From Datisca glomerata (Eukaryota; Streptophyta; Magnoliopsida; Cucurbitales; Datiscaceae), in contig QANY01006266.1 in assembly GCA_003255025.1 (NCBI GenBank), positions 1,123,818 through 1,187,817 on the forward strand: a stretch of DNA of 64,000 nt, in the 5' to 3' direction. Shown here in pieces: positions 49,809-61,354 of this stretch (the first letter of the stretch is position 1; each line of letters starts with the position of its first letter). A model generated the notes under the pieces. The model did not search any database, was not told the origin of the DNA, and saw only the letters and a list, made by a program, of their open reading frames with translations. The position numbers and the translations under genes are program-made.

Positions 49809-51127
49809 CAAAAAAAAATTATAGTTAAAAGTCCAAAATCATATGTAACGAAATGACTTATAGTATAATCAAACGAAAAAGTAGACTAAAAATAAGGCAG
49901 ACCTAGCTCAAATTATATGGCTATTTGAAATCAGGCTAAAAAATAGACTAAAAATCAGGCAGACCTTACCAAATTACAAACCAAATCAGTGAATAACAGA
50001 CAGAATAAGAATCATAGGAAGAGAACTTCCGAATCACACATAAGAATAAAAAAACTATCAATAAATCAGAACAAAGTAGAGAAAATAAAAGCAGGTCATC
50101 GAAATAGTAGAGAGGAACTCGAATCAGAATAAGAATCTCGGGGAGCAGTTCATACATATGAAATCATAGATCATACGAAAACCAGGAATAAGCAAAAATC
50201 GAAATCTCGTAGAGCAGTTCTACGAAATCGTAGAGGGGGAGAAACTTCTTCAAAATCACACAAAAGATATAGCAAAAGGGGTAAAGCAGAAATCGAGGAG
50301 AATTTACCTCAAATCGAACTTGAACAAAATCATCCTTCCTCGAAATCACAGAAAAGAAATAATGGAAGGTTCTCTTTATGAAATCAGGGATCGAGTGCTT
50401 CGTAGGTCACATGTAGAGAAGAACTTCGAAATCCCAGAGAAGAAATAGCGGAAAGGCTTCGTAGGTAACACAAAAGCCTCATTCTCTTCTACAAATCAAA
50501 GAGGGAGGGGGTTAGGGATTTCGAAGAAATGGAAAAGAAGGAATCGAGGAAGGAAATGGGATTTGGTTTTGGTTTAGGGCTTTTTGCTAAAGTAGACCTC
50601 TACACTAATTATTTTACAGAATTAGATCCTTACGCTATTTTTACTTACTCTACCCCCTGGCCCACCTTCAATTCAAAGTCATCTTATGAAGTTACCAATA
50701 ATCCCCTTCATGAATTCCAAATGACGGCTTGAAGAAAAGTGATGATTACACATTTTCATTACACAAAACCTCACCCTTTCGTGTACCTCATTTGCATTTC
50801 CCTCATTTCTCTCATACTATTACTATCTCTCTCTCTCTCGAAGTCGCAGCATCTCTCTCTGTAAATCATTGAGTCTTCATCTCCCACATCAAGGAAAAAC
50901 AACAAGCAAGGTAAGTTTTGGATTCCTGAGTTTTTGTTCTGGATTTTGAGGTGTTTTTTCTGGGTTTCTGAGGATTTTTTTTCTAGATTTTAGTGTTTCT
51001 ATTTTTTGTGGATGTCCAAATCATAATAAGGTTATTTTTTTCTAATATTTTTTTTGGGTTTCTGAGTATTTTTTTCTGAGTTTATGAGGTTCTGATCTTG
51101 GTGGGTGTCTATTTTCTGGGTTACACG

Positions 51128-51332
51128 TATTAAGTGGGAAATTATTTGTTGCATTATTCTGTTAGTTGTTTAGGGGTAGTTTAGTCATTTCTTGTTCTTA
51201 TCCATTTGCTCTCTTTCTTGTTTTTAGTTTGTGTAGTTCTGTTGAGAGCCACTGAGATTATCTTCTTCATTTTGTTCAGTTTCTCTCTTCTCTCCTTCTT
51301 CTCATTTCTTCTTTGATCCTTAAACTTCTTTG
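51128..51332 (+). repeat. 5' LTR of Copia-2
   Basis: About 205 bp, sharing 'gttagttgtttaggggtagt', 'tttcttgtttttag' and 'cttcattttgttcagtttct' with the 3' copy. Contains no obvious TATA box. Confidence 0.85.
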
Positions 51333-51345
51333 TGGTATCAGAGCC
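51333..51345 (+). promoter_or_regulatory. Primer-binding site of Copia-2
   Basis: TGGTATCAGAGCC, directly after the 5' LTR, is the classic plant Copia primer site complementary to the 3' end of initiator Met-tRNA. Confidence 0.9.
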
Positions 51346-51366
51346 ACGCAGGACTAACGTCTAGCC

Positions 51367-52500
51367 ATGGTTAATCGTGAGAAAAATCAACCAACACGCG
51401 TACAAGTGATCTCACAATCCATATCCCAGGCTAGGCCTCACCAAATCCTTCTTCTACAAAAGATTGTATCAACCCTAGACCGATCAAGACTGTGGCTGAA
51501 ACTCCTCAACACTCGTCAATATTTCGACTCCCTAACATCTGCAACTTGATATCCATTCATCTAGACGCAAGCAACTTCATCTGATGGAGGTACCAAATCA
51601 CATCTATTCTCAAAGCACATCAAGTCTTTGGGTGCGTTGATGGATCTGTCAGATGCCCACCGAAATTTTTCAAGAACACAAATGGGTCTGAAACCGAGTA
51701 TATCGATCCTCTGTTTGAACAGTGGGTAGCCCAAGATCAGGCGTTGATGATGATTATTAACGTGACCCCTTCACCTATGGCTCTGGCATATGTCGTGGGT
51801 TGCACAACATCAAAGAAAATCTAGGATTCCATACTACGACGATTCTCCTTTGTATCAAGAACTAATATACTTCAGTTAAAGTCTGATCTCCAGTCCATGA
51901 CCAAGAATCCAAATGAAGGTATGGATGCTTACATTCAACGCATTAAAAAAATCAAAGATAAACTTTATGCGGTTTCTGTTAACATTGAAGATGAAGATAT
52001 GTTAATATAGACAATCAAAGATCTGGCACAAGAATACAATACTGTGAGAACTTCTATCCGTACATGGGCACAACCTCTTTCTCTTGAAGAACTTCATGTT
52101 CTTCTCAAAGCCGAAGATCAATTCCTGGATTCACAACTCAAGCAGCAAGAAAATCATAACATTCTTCATAATACTGCTCCTCTTGCTGCCTTCAATAGTA
52201 AGAGAAACAATCGTGGATGAGGAGGAAGAAATTTCAGAGGAGGAATAAATTCCTTTGGTAGGTCTTCATCAAATTTTGGCAGAGGAGGACGGACCTTACC
52301 AAACTAAACCACTTCTTCCCCATTTCCATCAATTCTTGGTGCACCCTCTACTCAGCCAACTCAATCTGTCAAGAACACAACCTCTTTCAATGAATATCTT
52401 CATCAAGGAACTAGAATTCAGTGCCAAAATTACAACAAATTTGGGCATTCAGTAGTGGATTGCTTCTACAGGATGAACTTCTCCTATCAAGGAAGAAGTC
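51367..52500 (+). pseudogene. Copia-2 gag, broken
   Basis: Reads through several stops as a UBN2/Copia-type gag: 'FKNTNGSETEYIDPLFEQW', 'ILQLKSDLQSMTKNPNEGM', 'RTWAQPLSLEELHVLL', a glycine-rich stretch, then a spoiled zinc knuckle (QNYNKFGHSVVDC), in which the second Cys is Tyr. Stops include those near 51,549 and 52,010. Confidence 0.75.
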
Positions 52501-55500
52501 CATCACCCATTCTTTCTGCCATGACTACCATGAGCCAGGGAACACATCATCAAGACCCTCAGGTATGCTTAACCGATATTGGGTGTAACTCACACCTCAC
52601 GCCAAACTTACACAACCTTCTTACTATTTCAAAGTTTACTGGTGATGAGACTGTCTCAGTTGGAAATGGTCAATCACTTCCAATTTCCCATCCAGTTTCT
52701 GGCATGCTTACTACTTCTTTCAATTCCTTTTGTTTGCCTCAAGTATATTGGTTCCTCATCAGCCTTGATCACAATTGTCTCTTTATTTTTTATGCTCACT
52801 GTTTCTGGATACAAGATAAAACCATATACCACATTCTGCATAGAGGTCAAAGTGTAAATGACTTATACCCCCATCCCAACCTCTCTATCCAAATCGAAAG
52901 TTACCTTTCTAAGGTCCAAAAACTCAGATCTTCTTTGGCACTATCAATTTGGTCACCCTTTTAATATTTGTTAAGCAAATTCTAAGTAAATCACATATAC
53001 ATTGTAATGATTATGTTTTGGATAAATTTATTTTTCCTAGTTGCATTACTAATAAAATGTCCAGATTGCATTTTCCTGTTTATGAATCTGTCTCTCATAG
53101 TCTTTTATTTTTTATTCATTCTGATATTTGGGGCCCCTCTCCTATTACTTCCTTGTTAGGACATAGATACTATACGATATTTGTTGATGACATGGCATGT
53201 TTTACTTGGTTATTCCCTATTAAATATAAGTATGATGTCCTTTCCGTCTCTAAAAAGTTTAAAACCCTCGTTGAAAATCTTTTCTCAACCAAAATAAGAA
53301 TCTTCAGGATTGATGGAGGGGGGAATTCACAAGTAATCCCTTTGAAATTTATCTTCAAGATAATGGTATTGTGCATCAATTATCATGCTCATATACCCCT
53401 CAGCAAAATGGAGTTGCTGAGAGGAAACATAGGCATTTAGTTGAAAATGGGCTTACCCTCCTACATCATGCATATGTTCCTGTAACCTTTTGGAATTATG
53501 CCTTTGGTACTGCTATATATTTGATTAATCAAACACTTAAAGGTGTTTGGGTGCACTTATTACCCTAGCTTGAGGCCCTATATGAAACATAAATTCGATC
53601 CCAAATCGGTTCCATGTGTGTTTTTAGGCTATGCCCCTAATTAAAAAGGATATTTATGTTATGATAAATCTAATGATCGATTATATACATATAAACATGT
53701 TTTATTTGATGAGACTAGCTTTCCTTTTGCACAGTCCACGTCTACTACTACATCACTTACTAATATGTCTACTTCTGGTGCAAAGAATAATATTTTCATG
53801 TTGTTTTACCTTTCCTGCACACATTGTCTTCTTCTACATCTCATGTTACTAAATCTGGGAAACATAATGCTGATGCTACACCCTTGCATACTGATTGAAC
53901 TTCTTTTGCTTTATCTAAATTTGATTCTGATTTTGTTTCTGAATCTGTTTCTGATTTGGCTCATAATTTGCATGATATACTTATTTCTTCTGGACATACT
54001 ACTTTTACTGCTCTAGATAGGTGTGTGAAGCATATAGATGGTATCATGTCTGGTTTAGGTAGATCTCATTCCCCTGAAATTTCTTCTGCCTTACCCATAG
54101 ATCTGCATGCCTCACATTCTCCTGCTCCTAGATCTTTGCCCATCATTCAGCCTCACCACCCTCTGTAGACTCACTTAAAGTCTAGAATTTCCAAAAAGAA
54201 AGCCTATGTTGCTCCTTCAGCTTCCTCCCATAATCCTACGTACACTTCTGAACCTACTAGCTACACTTCAACTGCTAAGAGTGTAGATTGGACTCAAGCA
54301 ATGAATGAGGAATTTCATTCCCTTCAGTCTCAACAAACCTAGTCTTTAGTTCCCCTACCTCCACACAAAAATCTTGTCAGATACAAATGGGTCTACAAGC
54401 TTAAATATAATCTTGACGGTAGCTTAGCTAGGTATAAGGCACGTTTAGCTGCTAAAGGGTATCACCAATAACCTGGACTTGATTATAGTGAAACTTTTAG
54501 TCCAGTTGTAAAAAAACCTAACATTAGAATACTTCTCTCATTGGCTACCACTTATAACTGGCATTTAAGACAGCTAGATGTTAAAAATGCTTTTCTCCAT
54601 GGATCCCTTTTTGAAGAAGTCTACATGAGCCAACCTCTGGGGGTTTGTTGATATTTTACATCCTTACTATACTTGGAAACTTAATAAATCCCTCTATGAC
54701 CTTAAACAAGCAACTAAAGCCTAGTTTGAGAGGCTTACTAGTCATCTTATGTCTCTTGGTTTTACTGGTTCTCATGCAGATACTTCTTTATTTGTTCATG
54801 TCCCTTCTACTTCTCTTACATATATTCTTATTTATGTTGATGATATCATTATTAGTGGAACCAACAATGCTTACATTGATAGGATCATTCATACATTACA
54901 AAATGAGTTTGACATGACAGACCTAGAAAACCTTTGTTATTTCTTAGATCTTGAAGTTAGTAGAAATTCTAAAGGAATTTTTGTAAGTCAACATAAGTAT
55001 GCTAGGAATCTTCTTCTTAAGGTTGGCATGCTTCAAGCCAAGCCTTGTCAGTCACCATGTTCTACTAGGTCTCCACTTTATAGCCACGTTGGCTCTCCAT
55101 TATCGGATGTTACTCTTTATCGGAGTATTGTTGGCTCCTTACAATATCTTACTTTTACCAGGCCAGATATTTGTTTTACAGCCAACAGAGTCTGCCAGTA
55201 TTTGCATTCCCTCACAACTGATCACTATGTCATAGTCAAGAGGATTTTCAGGTATGTTCTAGGCACTATCACACATGGCATTTTATTTACACCTGGATCT
55301 CTTCTCTTGCAGGCCTTTAGCGATGCTAACTAGGCAGGAGATCCCTCATATATGTGTTCAACCTCAGGTTTTATGATCTTCATGGGCTCCAATCTAATAT
55401 CCTAGAGTGAAAGAAGCAATCCATTATTGCCAGATCATCTACTAAAGCTGAATACAAGGCATTAGCCAACATTGCAGCAGAACTCAGTTAGTTACGATGG

Positions 55501-55731
55501 ATTTTACTTGATTTTCATGTGTATGAGTCACAGGCTCCTATCTTATACTGTGACAACACATCAGCTATATCTTTATCTTCTAATCCTATTCTTCATGCCC
55601 AAACTAAGAATGTAGAGATTGATTATCATTTTGTTAGAGAGAGGGTTATGAGAAAGGACTTATTAGTTAGACATGTTCCTTCTAAATTACAATTTGCAGA
55701 TCTTTTTACCAAACCTTTATCCTTTCCTTAG
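52501..55731 (+). pseudogene. Copia-2 pol (protease, integrase, RT, RNase H), broken
   Basis: Protease core DIGCNSHLTPNL (about 52,575). Integrase 'FIHSDIWGPSP' (about 53,115) to '[17 protein letters not shown]' (about 53,390). RT '[20 protein letters not shown]' region (about 54,570-54,630) and 'LIYVDDIIISG' (about 54,830). RNase H ends 'ADLFTKPLSF' (about 55,700-55,730). In-frame stops at 54,340 (TAG), 54,469 (TAA), 54,722 (TAG), 55,331 (TAG), 55,403 (TAG) and 55,489 (TAG) fall mostly at positions where the family has Trp or Gln. At least four frameshifts also occur. Confidence 0.85.
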
Positions 55732-55787
55732 TTTACTTTTCTCAGGGATAAACTTACCATCATCCCCGAGATAAGTTTGAGGGGGGA

Positions 55788-56002
55788 TATTAAGTGAGGT
55801 AATTATTTGTTGTATTATTATGTTAGTTGTTTAGGGGTAGTTTAGTCATTTCCTATTCTTATGCCTTAGCTTTCTTTCTTGTTTTTAGCTTGTGTAGTTA
55901 TGTTGAGAGTCAAAGAATATCTTCTTCATTTTGTTCAGTTTCTCTCTTCTCTCATTCTTCTCCTTTATTCTATGTTTCTTCTATGTTCCTTAAACTTATT
56001 TA
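55788..56002 (+). repeat. 3' LTR of Copia-2
   Basis: 215 bp; starts TATTAAGTG after the polypurine tract and ends at the ACACG target duplication. It is about 10 bp longer than the 5' LTR through small insertions near its 3' end. Confidence 0.85.
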
Positions 56003-56110
56003 ACACGAGGGTCGTGTAAATCTCATGTAGTCTACACGAGACTTACACGACCCTCACGTAGACTGCACGATTCTCGTGAAGGTCTTGTATACACTACACG
56101 ATGGCAAGAG
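56003..56110. repeat. 42-bp hairpin family, array 1 (interrupted by Copia-2)
   Basis: Irregular copies of 'tacacga', 'tcgtgta', 'tagtctacacgag' and 'acgaccctcacg'. The Copia-2 target site lies at its left edge. Removing one target duplication joins 'tt' before the element to the array and yields the palindrome TTACACGAGGGTCGTGTAA, typical of the family. Confidence 0.75.
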
Positions 56111-57214
56111 CATCGTGTACATTTCTTGATCTGATTATTCCTTTGAATATTCTACAAGTTATGATTTCATCAAACATGCAACTAAGATGCGTCCATGACG
56201 TTAACAAAATTCCAAACCTGAAATTTTCAGTAACTGTCTGCCACCAAGTGTTGGCGAGGGAGATCGAATATGTCAACAACACTTTATCTGAGGAGGAAAT
56301 CTGGTTTCTTATCAATGATGAACCACTGTGCTTCTCCAAGAATTAGTTCTCGTTGATGACCGGACTAAAGTTTGGTGAAGCCCAGGATGAGAAAAAGACA
56401 TGTGGTCCCAACAGACTTTCTGATCTGTACTTTCTCAAAGCCTAATCAATAACTATGGCTGAGTTGGAGGAGAACTTTAAAAACTCTGAATATAAGTCAG
56501 ATTCTGATGGGGTCAAGATGGCTCTAATTTATTTGATAGAGCATTTTCTATTGAGGAAGGAGAACTGCACCTTAACTAAGAATAGATGGTAGGTTTTGGT
56601 TGATGACCTTGAAGCGTTCAACCAATATCTATGGGGAGAGCTCTCGTTCTCCAAACTAGTGAAATCATTATTAGCTGTGAAGAATACAAATGTTATTTTT
56701 GGTGATCTTAAAGATCAAGAAAAAAATAAAAAAAACAACACATAAATTCCTCGTTGTTATTCATGGGTATTCACTCAATGGATGTCAATTTACCTTCTAG
56801 TTACAATTTTTTTTAATTTTATGTAGTGATGTATTGAATTATTTATGTGACAAATATTGAATTACTCTCTTTTATTTAAATAGACATGGGTATTTGAAAC
56901 TATCCCCTTAGTGGGTAGTTTGTATGGTAACCAGGTTCGACCAAGGTGCCAAGGATTCTTAAGTGGTGTCCGACCACGATAGTACCGGTTGAGAATCTTG
57001 AAAAAGAAATTTTTTTGAAGGAGAATGTATGTTGGTGAATTATGTTGACAAGTTAATTTATATTACTTTTACATATACTAATTTATATTTCTTACATTTT
57101 TAGTTGATAGTTCTTTCCTTGGTCCCTACTGAGGAGGAAGAAGAAAAAAACTTCTAGAGATGAGTAATTGGAGAGAATGTATGTTCAGAATCAATTTCTA
57201 CCCTTCTTCTTCTT

Positions 57215-57430
57215 GAGTAAAGAGATCGTATAGACTACACAATGGTTACACGGACCTTGTATAGTCATCGTTTAGTCTACACGATGTTTACATTGATCTC
57301 GTGTAACCATCGTGTAGTCTACACGATGACTACTCGAGGTTTGTGTAACCGATCTTATAGTCTACACGATGACTGCACAAGGTCCGTGTAACCACCGTGT
57401 GATTTACAAGATGACTATACGAGGTACGTG
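57215..57430. repeat. 42-bp hairpin minisatellite, array 2
   Basis: About five units with a 42-bp period, e.g. starts at 'tacacggacc', 'tacattgatc', 'tactcgaggt', 'tgcacaaggt' and 'tatacgaggt'. Each holds 'cgtgtaaccatcgtgtag' followed by 'tctacacgatgac'. Non-coding by position between gene segments. Confidence 0.85.
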
Positions 57431-57534
57431 TAACCGATCTATATTTACCTTTTTCTATTTTGTCTACTTAATATTACATATTTTTTTAGTCGATGCCTCC
57501 TCAATCACCCTTTCCAGTAGAAGATGAAGCTAAT

Positions 57535-59640
57535 GAAGAGGATGAGGCCATTGAAAAGGAAGATGAGGAGGAAGATGTCTGTAGAGGCCATTGAAAAAGT
57601 AGAGGAGAAGAAGGTTGTGTCCAAGAAGTTTAGTTGACATGAAGATTGGGTGAAGAAATGTCTGATTAGAATGGACAACAAGATTACTTCCATGGACAAG
57701 AAGATTCTATCCATGCAATCATACATTTCCTTTATAATTTTCTAAATTAAAATTTGATGGATCATCTGGTAACATCGAGACCAGATGATTACTCATTTAT
57801 GTCCTTGATCTGCCATGATGATGGCTAGCAACAGGGAGGAGACGGAGATTGAGAAGGAAGTGAAAAAAATGAAGAAGGAGAAAATGATGAAAAAGAATAA
57901 GATATGGTAGAGAATGAAGAAGAGGAGGAGATGGTAGAGAATGAAGAAGAAGAAGAGAAGGAACAAAAGGAAGAAGAAAAAGAAAAAGATGAAAAACAAG
58001 AAGAAAAATAAGAAGAGAAGGAAGAAGAAAAGGAAGAAGAGAAGGTCGAAGAAAAGGAAAAATAGAAGTTAGAAGGAAAAGATGAAAATGAAGTAGAAAA
58101 AGAATAGGAGAAAGTAGAACAAGAAAAAGAAGGAAAAGAAGAAGAAGAGAAGGAAGGTAATGAGGAATAGGAAGGTGAAAAGAAGGAAAATGAAGAAAAA
58201 CATAAAGTAAAAAAGAAATTAAAGAGAAAACAGAAAAAGACGATCAAAAAGAAGAAAAAGAAGAAAAAATAAAAGAAGTAAAGCTGAAAATAAAGTAGTA
58301 GAAGAAGAAACAAAAAATAGAACAAAATGTTGCATTGATAATATCTACATTGATGGATTTGGTTCGATCAATGAAGCAGTCCAACTATGGAGAAGAAGAA
58401 GAGCTCGTCTGCCTTGGTAAGAGGAAGATAAAAATATCTCAGGTCCTAGAGTCACCTAATTGAAAAATCAAAAATGTTGAAAAGAAGAAGCAGCGAAGGA
58501 AAAAAGCTGATGAGAATATCATTGCCAAAATGAACTTCAAACCTTTCAAGCATATGGTGATGTATCTTTGGAGGAAGAAGAGGAAGAGGTCCGTAAAGGC
58601 CATTGAAAAAGCAGAGGAGAATAAGGTTATGTCCAAGAAGCTTAGTTTGCATGAAGATTGGGTGAAGAAATGTCTGATTGGAATGGACAAAAAGAGCACT
58701 TCAATGGACAAGAAGATTCTATCCATGCAATCAGACATTTCCTTTGCAATTTTTCAAATTAAAATTTTGATGGATCATCTGGTAACATCGAGGCCAGATG
58801 ATTACTCATTATGCCCTCGATCTTCCATGATGATGGCTAGCGACGGGAAGGAGACGGAGATTGAGAAGGAAGTGAAAAAATGAAGAAGGGGAGAAGGATG
58901 AAAAAGAAAGAGATATCGTAGAGAAGGAAGATGAATAACAGATGGTAGAGAATGAAGAAGAAAAAGAGAAGGAACAAAAGGAAGAAGAAGAAAAAGAGAA
59001 GGAACAAAAGGAAGAAGAAGAAAAAGAAGAAAAACAAGAAGAAAAATAAGAAGAGAAAGAAGAAGAAAATGAAGAAGAGAAGGTCAAAAGAAAAGGAAGA
59101 ATAGAAGTTAGAAGGAAAATATGAAAAGAAAGTAGAAAAAGAAGAAGAGAAAGAAGAACAAGAAAAAGAAGGAAGAAAAGAAGAAGATAAGGAAGGTAAT
59201 GAGAAGGAGGAATGTGAAAAGAAGGAAAATGAAGAAAAATAGAAGGGAAAAAAGAAATAGAAGAGAAAATAAAAAAAGAATATCAAAAAGAAAAAGAAGC
59301 AAAAGAAGAAGAAAAAGAAGAAGAAGCGGAATATAAAGTAGTAGAAGAAGAAACCAAAAAAGAAGAATGAAATGTTGCATCGATAATATCTGCATTGATG
59401 GATTTGGTTCGATCAACGGAGTAGTCCAATGATAGAGAAGAAGAAGAGCTCGTCTGCCTTGGTAAGAGGAAGATAAAAAGATCTCGGGTCCTAGAGTCAC
59501 CCAATTGAAAAATCGAAGAGGTTGAAAAGAAGAAGCAACGAAGGAAAAAAGCTGATGAGAATATCGTTGCCAAAATGGACTTCAAACATTTTCAAGCATA
59601 TGGTGATGTATTTTCAGAGGATGAAGCCCGCTTTAAAGCC
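57535..59640 (+). repeat. About 1-kb tandem duplication, Glu/Lys-rich coding
   Basis: Copy A (about 57,535-58,560) and copy B (about 58,561-59,640) share, in order, 'gaggccattgaaaaag', 'gaagattgggtgaagaaatg', 'ttctatccatgcaatcagaca', a 0.5 kb GA-rich purine tract (57,840-58,320; 58,850-59,370), 'gatggatttggttcgatcaa', and 'gctgatgagaatatc'. Offsets between matching points are 1012-1042 bp, showing small indels within the purine tracts. The purine tracts encode long acidic/basic runs typical of a coiled coil or low-complexity linker. Confidence 0.85.
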
Positions 59641-59697
59641 CGGTTCACCTCCCCAAGGGAAAAGCAAGTTCTATAATTTTCTTGTACACTTCTTCTT

Positions 59698-60180
59698 CTC
59701 ACGATGGCTACACTAACCTCATGTAGTATTCGTGTAATATACATGATGGTTACACTGACATCGTATAGCCATCGTGTCTACTACACGATGGTTACACTGA
59801 CCTCGTGTTACTATTGTATAGTATATGATAGTTACACTGACCTCGTGCAGCCACCGGGTAGTGTAGCCATCGGGTAGGCTACACGATGGTTACACTGACC
59901 TCGTGTAGCTATCGTGTAGTATACACGATATCTATATTGACCTCGTGTAGCTATCGTGTAGTATACACGATATCTACACTGACCTCGTGTAGCTATCGTG
60001 TAGTATACACGATGTCTACACTGACCTCGTGTAGTATTCATGATGGTTACACTGACATTATATAGTCATCGTGTATACTACATGATGGTTACACTGACAT
60101 TATATAGCCATCGTGTATATTACATGATGGTTACACTAACATCATGTAACACCTATGTAGTAAACCAATCGTGTACCTAA
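59698..60180. repeat. 42-bp hairpin minisatellite, array 3
   Basis: Best-preserved array. Units near 59,880-60,010 repeat exactly every 42 bp. Each unit is an inverted repeat: arm CTACACGATATCTACAC, loop TGACCTC, arm GTGTAGCTATCGTGTAG, with 16 of 17 arm positions pairing. The outer parts are degenerate (period changes to about 31-40). The array lies between the end of the tandem-duplicated coding region and the first C48 segment, probably in an intron. Confidence 0.9.
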
Positions 60181-60504
60181 TGTTGATCTATAACTACGTT
60201 GTACATGAACGAGAAAGTAGACGATGGATTTTGCACTATTGACCTTACCTGATTCAAAAAACTACTCTATTCACCTTATCGATGACTTGAGTCAGATGTA
60301 AGAAGTTATATATAATCTTTTTTACTGTGGTATTTAAAATAATTATAAATATCTTAACTACTCTTTATTGCATTGCACTATATCGATGCATACCTGGAGC
60401 TCATGAGGAAAGATTTGCAAGAATATAACCCTCATATCAGAATCAGTGTTGGTGATTTGATTCTGCAAGTAAGTAATATTTATTTTTAAACTTAATTAAC
60501 TGCA

Positions 60505-60600
60505 CACTGTAGTCTACACAGGTCCTTCACGGGCCTTGTGTAGACCACACGATGCCTTCACGGGCCTCGTGTAGACTCTGTGTAGTCTTCATGACCATTT
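60505..60600. repeat. 42-bp hairpin family, short array 4
   Basis: About two units: 'tagtctacacaggtccttca', 'cgggccttgtgtagacc' and 'acacgatgccttcacgggcc'. Lies in the intron just before the C48 exon that starts near 60,640. Confidence 0.75.
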
Positions 60601-61354
60601 TTTATTGACGTTGAAGATTTAAATCTTTTCCTGTGACATTACAAATGAACCTGTCTGGCCGAATGGTAGAGTTTGAGCAAGATCTTGTGGGCTGGGATAT
60701 TGACGTTGATGATCAGCTCTGCCACCTGGTCCTCAGCTTGCAGATGAAATTTGGAAGGAGTTGGGAACAGTCGGATAAGGTTATCTTTCTAATAAATGTG
60801 AACCGCAGTCATTGGATTACGGTTGAGCTTGATTTGAATGGCTTGTATATTCATATTTATAACTCCATGAACACGCCACATCAACGCTCATTGTACATTG
60901 AAATAATGAAACCTTTCATGAAGATTGTCCCTCGGCTTCTTCAAATGATGGACATTTATAAGAGAAGACATGAGGTTAAACCTAAAGATGAGTGGAAATA
61001 TGAGATCATGAAGTGTCCACAACAAGAGAATGTGGAAGTTTAATAAAGATTTTTTTGAAAGTCTACTTAAAATTTCACACATATTATTTAATTGTGTTTT
61101 TTGCATTTCATGTGTTTTGTAGGTTCGATTGTGGGTATTCACCCTTAAGTTTGTCGAAGCCCTCACATATGGGAATAATCTCCAAGAAATAACTCGACAA
61201 CAAATGCCAGAATATCGAACATGAATTGTAATTGAGTTATTTGCACGTGGCAATGTTGTACCAAAATAATTTGGATATGTTTTATGGATTTTCATTTTAT
61301 TTTTATAAACCCTGAAATTGTGAATTATGGATTATGAGTTTTTTTGTTACTATA

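Larger units (their letters stand above)
45700..50700. mobile_element. Degenerate Mutator-like element (MULE-1)
   Basis: Contains a mudrA-like gene on the plus strand (46,225-48,806) and a small GRF-type relic on the minus strand (49,562-49,808). The outer parts show weak inverted similarity: 'ccccctccttccatctttgattcgcagag' at about 45,897 resembles the reverse complement of about 50,480-50,520 ('ccccctccctctttgatttg'). Exact terminal repeats and a 9-bp target duplication could not be fixed, so both borders are estimates. The left border lies within about 250 bp of the YidD-like start codon. Confidence 0.55.
51128..56002 (+). mobile_element. Copia LTR retrotransposon (Copia-2) inside MULE-2
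   Basis: Short LTRs (51,128-51,332 and 55,788-56,002), a perfect Met-tRNA-type primer site right after the 5' LTR, a polypurine tract 'gagggggga' right before the 3' LTR, and 5-bp target duplications ACACG (51,123-51,127 and 56,003-56,007). Short LTRs and protein motifs fit the Ale/Retrofit lineage. The LTR start reads TATTAAG, where TG would be expected, again a possible G-to-A change. Numerous stops make it dead. Confidence 0.9.
56101..61290 (+). pseudogene. DUF1985/Ulp1 (C48) protease-like gene of MULE-2, broken
   Basis: 56,101-56,700 is a DUF1985-type region ('NKIPNLKFSVTVCHQ', 'LMTGLKFGEA', 'GVKMALIYLIEHFLL') with in-frame stops at 56,344, 56,440 and 56,587. The middle is Glu/Lys-rich with 'SMDKKILSMQSDISF' segments in two tandem copies. 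The C48 protease part lies in pieces: 'DSKNYSIHLIDDLSQM' (about 60,250), 'YIDAYLELMRKDLQEYN' (about 60,380), then 60,640-61,041 with 'NRSHWITVELDL' (catalytic His), and 61,121-61,290. The acid position reads IYNSM, where the family has Asp. At the catalytic Cys, GAT TGT GGG (61,127-61,135) is followed by a one-base loss before 'FTLKFVEAL'. So the protease is inactive. Introns carry the 42-bp arrays. Confidence 0.75.

Noticed and set aside
57793..59585. Long open stretches on the minus strand rich in Ser, Phe and Leu (57,825-58,325; 58,837-59,286; 59,108-59,500)
   Set aside because: They are the antisense of GA-rich purine tracts (Glu/Lys runs on the plus strand). Low complexity alone keeps them open.
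59832..60041. Open stretch of repeated ATRGQCRYRVYYTI units
   Set aside because: It is only the translation of the 42-bp repeat, whose length is a multiple of three. No start context, domain or flanking gene structure.
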